Shown here: piece by piece, positions 6,594-7,734 of the stretch
Position numbering within the stretch: position 1 is the first letter of the stretch
Layout: each line of letters opens with the position of its first letter
Assembly: GCA_036733345.1 (NCBI GenBank)
Contig: DAINAR010000090.1
Location: forward strand, 1-7,734
Direction: 5' to 3'
From: JAFGMQ01 sp036733345
GTDB taxonomy: Bacteria; Desulfobacterota; DSM-4660; Desulfatiglandales; Desulfatiglandaceae
Length of the DNA stretch: 7,734 bases
Position numbers and translations under genes: made by a program
Notes under the pieces: model-generated
What the model saw: the letters and a program-made list of their open reading frames with translations, nothing else
The model's database searches: none
Told to the model about the DNA's origin: nothing

Positions 6594-7641
6594 TGGCTTC
6601 AAGATTAGTAACCAGATCCTTTAAGACGCTATTCCAGGAAAATTGAGATGCGATTCCCCGATTGGTACAGGGAGTTTTCAATATTTTGTCTGAATGAATC
6701 TTCAAATCACGAAAATCGTTTAAATAGACAAAACAACCGGTCTGCTTAAAATGATCTGGCAAACTACCAAAAGGAGTTGTGATTACAGGAAGGTTGCAGG
6801 CCATTGCTTCAAGGACAGAAAGTGGAAATTCAATGGCTGAGTGATCATTCTTAACAGGAAAAATATAAACATCAGATAATTGATACAGTTCTTCGATATT
6901 TTCAATATAGGTATCCCGTATATCAATCCCACTTTTTATTAAATCATCCCTTAATGTAACTTCCACGTTAGTGCTGGTACTTCCGACAATTAGAACATAG
7001 TTATGGTTCTCAACAAGGGCTTTCATTGATTCTATATTTCTTCCCTTATTCAGATGACCTATGTGCAAAAAGACTCTGTCATTCAGATTAATTCCATATT
7101 TGCTTCTCAACTTTACCTTAATCTCTGCTGATACAGGTTTAAACCGGTCCAGATCTACCCCAGTCTTGCAGAAAACTGGATCTATTCTAAGTAATTTAAA
7201 GTAATTGAAATCACGTCGAGAGAAGACAACAACCCGAGATGGTCTGAGCAGTTTTATTAGAACTTTCCCAAAAAATCCATGCTTTCTGCGTTGAAGGTTT
7301 ATTAATATCGCTCTTTCCTGCTTTGCAGTTAACTTTAATAGGTACAATCTGATAAAACTAGCCAAAGTGCCTGAAGCAAGTGGTGAATAGACTATCAATT
7401 GAGGAGCATAATTTCTAATCTCGCCATAAAACTTCAGTGATTTAAAAGACCTTCGCGATACATGTTTTGAAGTAACTAATTGATTATCTGCCTTACTTGC
7501 ATAAAATTTGAAATCCGAAAAATGATTTTCAATGAAGTCGACAAATGCATAGTTGAATTTTTTCATTCCTTCATCAATGGGAAATGACAAATCTTCTGTG
7601 ATGAATACTATTCTTTGATTATACATTGAATGCTCGATCAT
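6568..7641 (-). CDS. Family 4 glycosyltransferase (GT-B fold)
   Basis: A 357-residue protein with the plan of a retaining GT4 enzyme, which transfers a sugar from a nucleotide donor to a lipid-linked or growing glycan at the inner face of the membrane. The N-terminal Rossmann domain opens with RIVFITEDLSFPIDEG (about 10-25), including the Gly-containing loop after the first strand. The linker carries GVDLDRFKP (161-169), the common entry to the donor-binding domain. HIGHLNKGRN (193-202) fits the first strand and Lys-Gly loop of that domain. The C-terminal signature EFPLSVLEAMACNLPVI (271-287) follows, but the first Glu is shifted by one, giving E-x6-E (E271, E278) instead of E-x7-E. There is no signal peptide or membrane segment. 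Translation may start at the ATG given or at a second ATG five codons later (7626-7624); neither has a good Shine-Dalgarno. The 3' end overlaps the kinase gene. The sugar specificity cannot be predicted. Confidence 0.9.
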   Translation of the reverse strand: MIEHSMYNQRIVFITEDLSFPIDEGMKKFNYAFVDFIENHFSDFKFYASKADNQLVTSKHVSRRSFKSLKFYGEIRNYAPQLIVYSPLASGTLASFIRLYLLKLTAKQERAILINLQRRKHGFFGKVLIKLLRPSRVVVFSRRDFNYFKLLRIDPVFCKTGVDLDRFKPVSAEIKVKLRSKYGINLNDRVFLHIGHLNKGRNIESMKALVENHNYVLIVGSTSTNVEVTLRDDLIKSGIDIRDTYIENIEELYQLSDVYIFPVKNDHSAIEFPLSVLEAMACNLPVITTPFGSLPDHFKQTGCFVYLNDFRDLKIHSDKILKTPCTNRGIASQFSWNSVLKDLVTNLEANDYLSDRY

Positions 7642-7680
7642 ATTGGCACTACTTGCAAGGCTTATAAACTCATGTTCTGT

Positions 7681-7734
7681 TTAAACAGTTTTGTAAAGAT
7701 CAACAAATTCTTTACCCATTCTTTCAATAGAAAA
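7681..7734 (-). CDS. C-terminal end of a probable glycosyltransferase (partial)
   Basis: Reading the minus strand from the window edge gives an open frame of 17 codons followed by a TAA stop at 7683-7681. The peptide reads FSIERMGKEFVDLYKTV. This pattern, an aromatic-Ser-x-Glu start followed by an amphipathic helix ending in LY, is the usual last helix of GT4 and related GT-B glycosyltransferases, where it crosses back to pack on the N-terminal domain. The stop lies 39 bases before the next gene, which is itself a glycosyltransferase, so the two fit one operon. Only the tail is present, so donor, acceptor and exact family cannot be read. A chance open frame this short cannot be fully excluded, but the match in composition and position makes it likely real. 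Confidence 0.65.
   Translation of the reverse strand, partial: FSIERMGKEFVDLYKTV

Noticed and set aside
7642..7680. Possible promoter or terminator between the right-edge glycosyltransferase tail and the next gene
   Set aside because: The 39-base gap shows no hairpin with a T run and no paired promoter boxes; read-through transcription is the simpler explanation.

Overview
The window holds one tightly packed, single-direction gene cluster. All eight genes I can support lie on the minus strand, so transcription runs from the right end (position 7734) to the left end (position 1). Five of the eight are GT-B-fold family 4 (GT4) glycosyltransferases, two of them cut by the window edges. The setting is that of a cell-surface polysaccharide cluster (capsule, exopolysaccharide or O-antigen type). 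No tRNA, rRNA, CRISPR array, insertion sequence, flippase, polymerase or membrane transporter gene is visible here, so the export and polymerisation genes, if they exist, lie outside.

Layout in transcription order: (1) the last 17 codons of a probable glycosyltransferase, 7734-7681; (2) a full GT4 enzyme, 7641-6568; (3) a thymidylate-kinase-like P-loop kinase, 6593-5919; (4) a soluble alkaline-phosphatase-superfamily phosphohydrolase/phosphodiesterase, 5941-4511; (5) and (6) two GT4 paralogues, 4533-3313 and 3239-2025, which align end to end without a gap; (7) a radical SAM enzyme with one twitch-like auxiliary iron-sulfur site, 2008-872; (8) a short FAD/NAD(P)H reductase of the ferredoxin-reductase fold, 831-193; (9) the N-terminus of a further GT4 enzyme, 227-1. 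Genes 2-3, 3-4, 4-5 and 8-9 overlap by about 23-35 bases. The only non-coding gap above 50 bases is the 73 bases between the two paralogues. This packing suggests one operon with translational coupling.

The genes probably act together as follows (inference). The glycosyltransferases build an oligosaccharide unit on a carrier lipid at the cytoplasmic face of the inner membrane. The kinase and phosphohydrolase add or remove phosphate on a sugar, nucleotide or lipid precursor. The radical SAM enzyme and adjacent flavoprotein form a candidate redox pair that could modify a sugar or sugar precursor. The last two pairings are the least explained parts of the window.

Organism: the DNA is AT-rich by eye. 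Most starts lack a convincing Shine-Dalgarno sequence, with A/T-rich leaders instead. The two paralogues and the left-edge glycosyltransferase resemble, from memory, enzymes common in Bacteroidota surface-polysaccharide loci. A Bacteroidota member is my best guess with only moderate confidence. The sequence alone does not exclude another anaerobic Gram-negative lineage.

Several reading frames open at a TTG codon, but homology, motif position and a nearby ATG favour a later start. I give the ATG coordinates and the reasoning in each entry.
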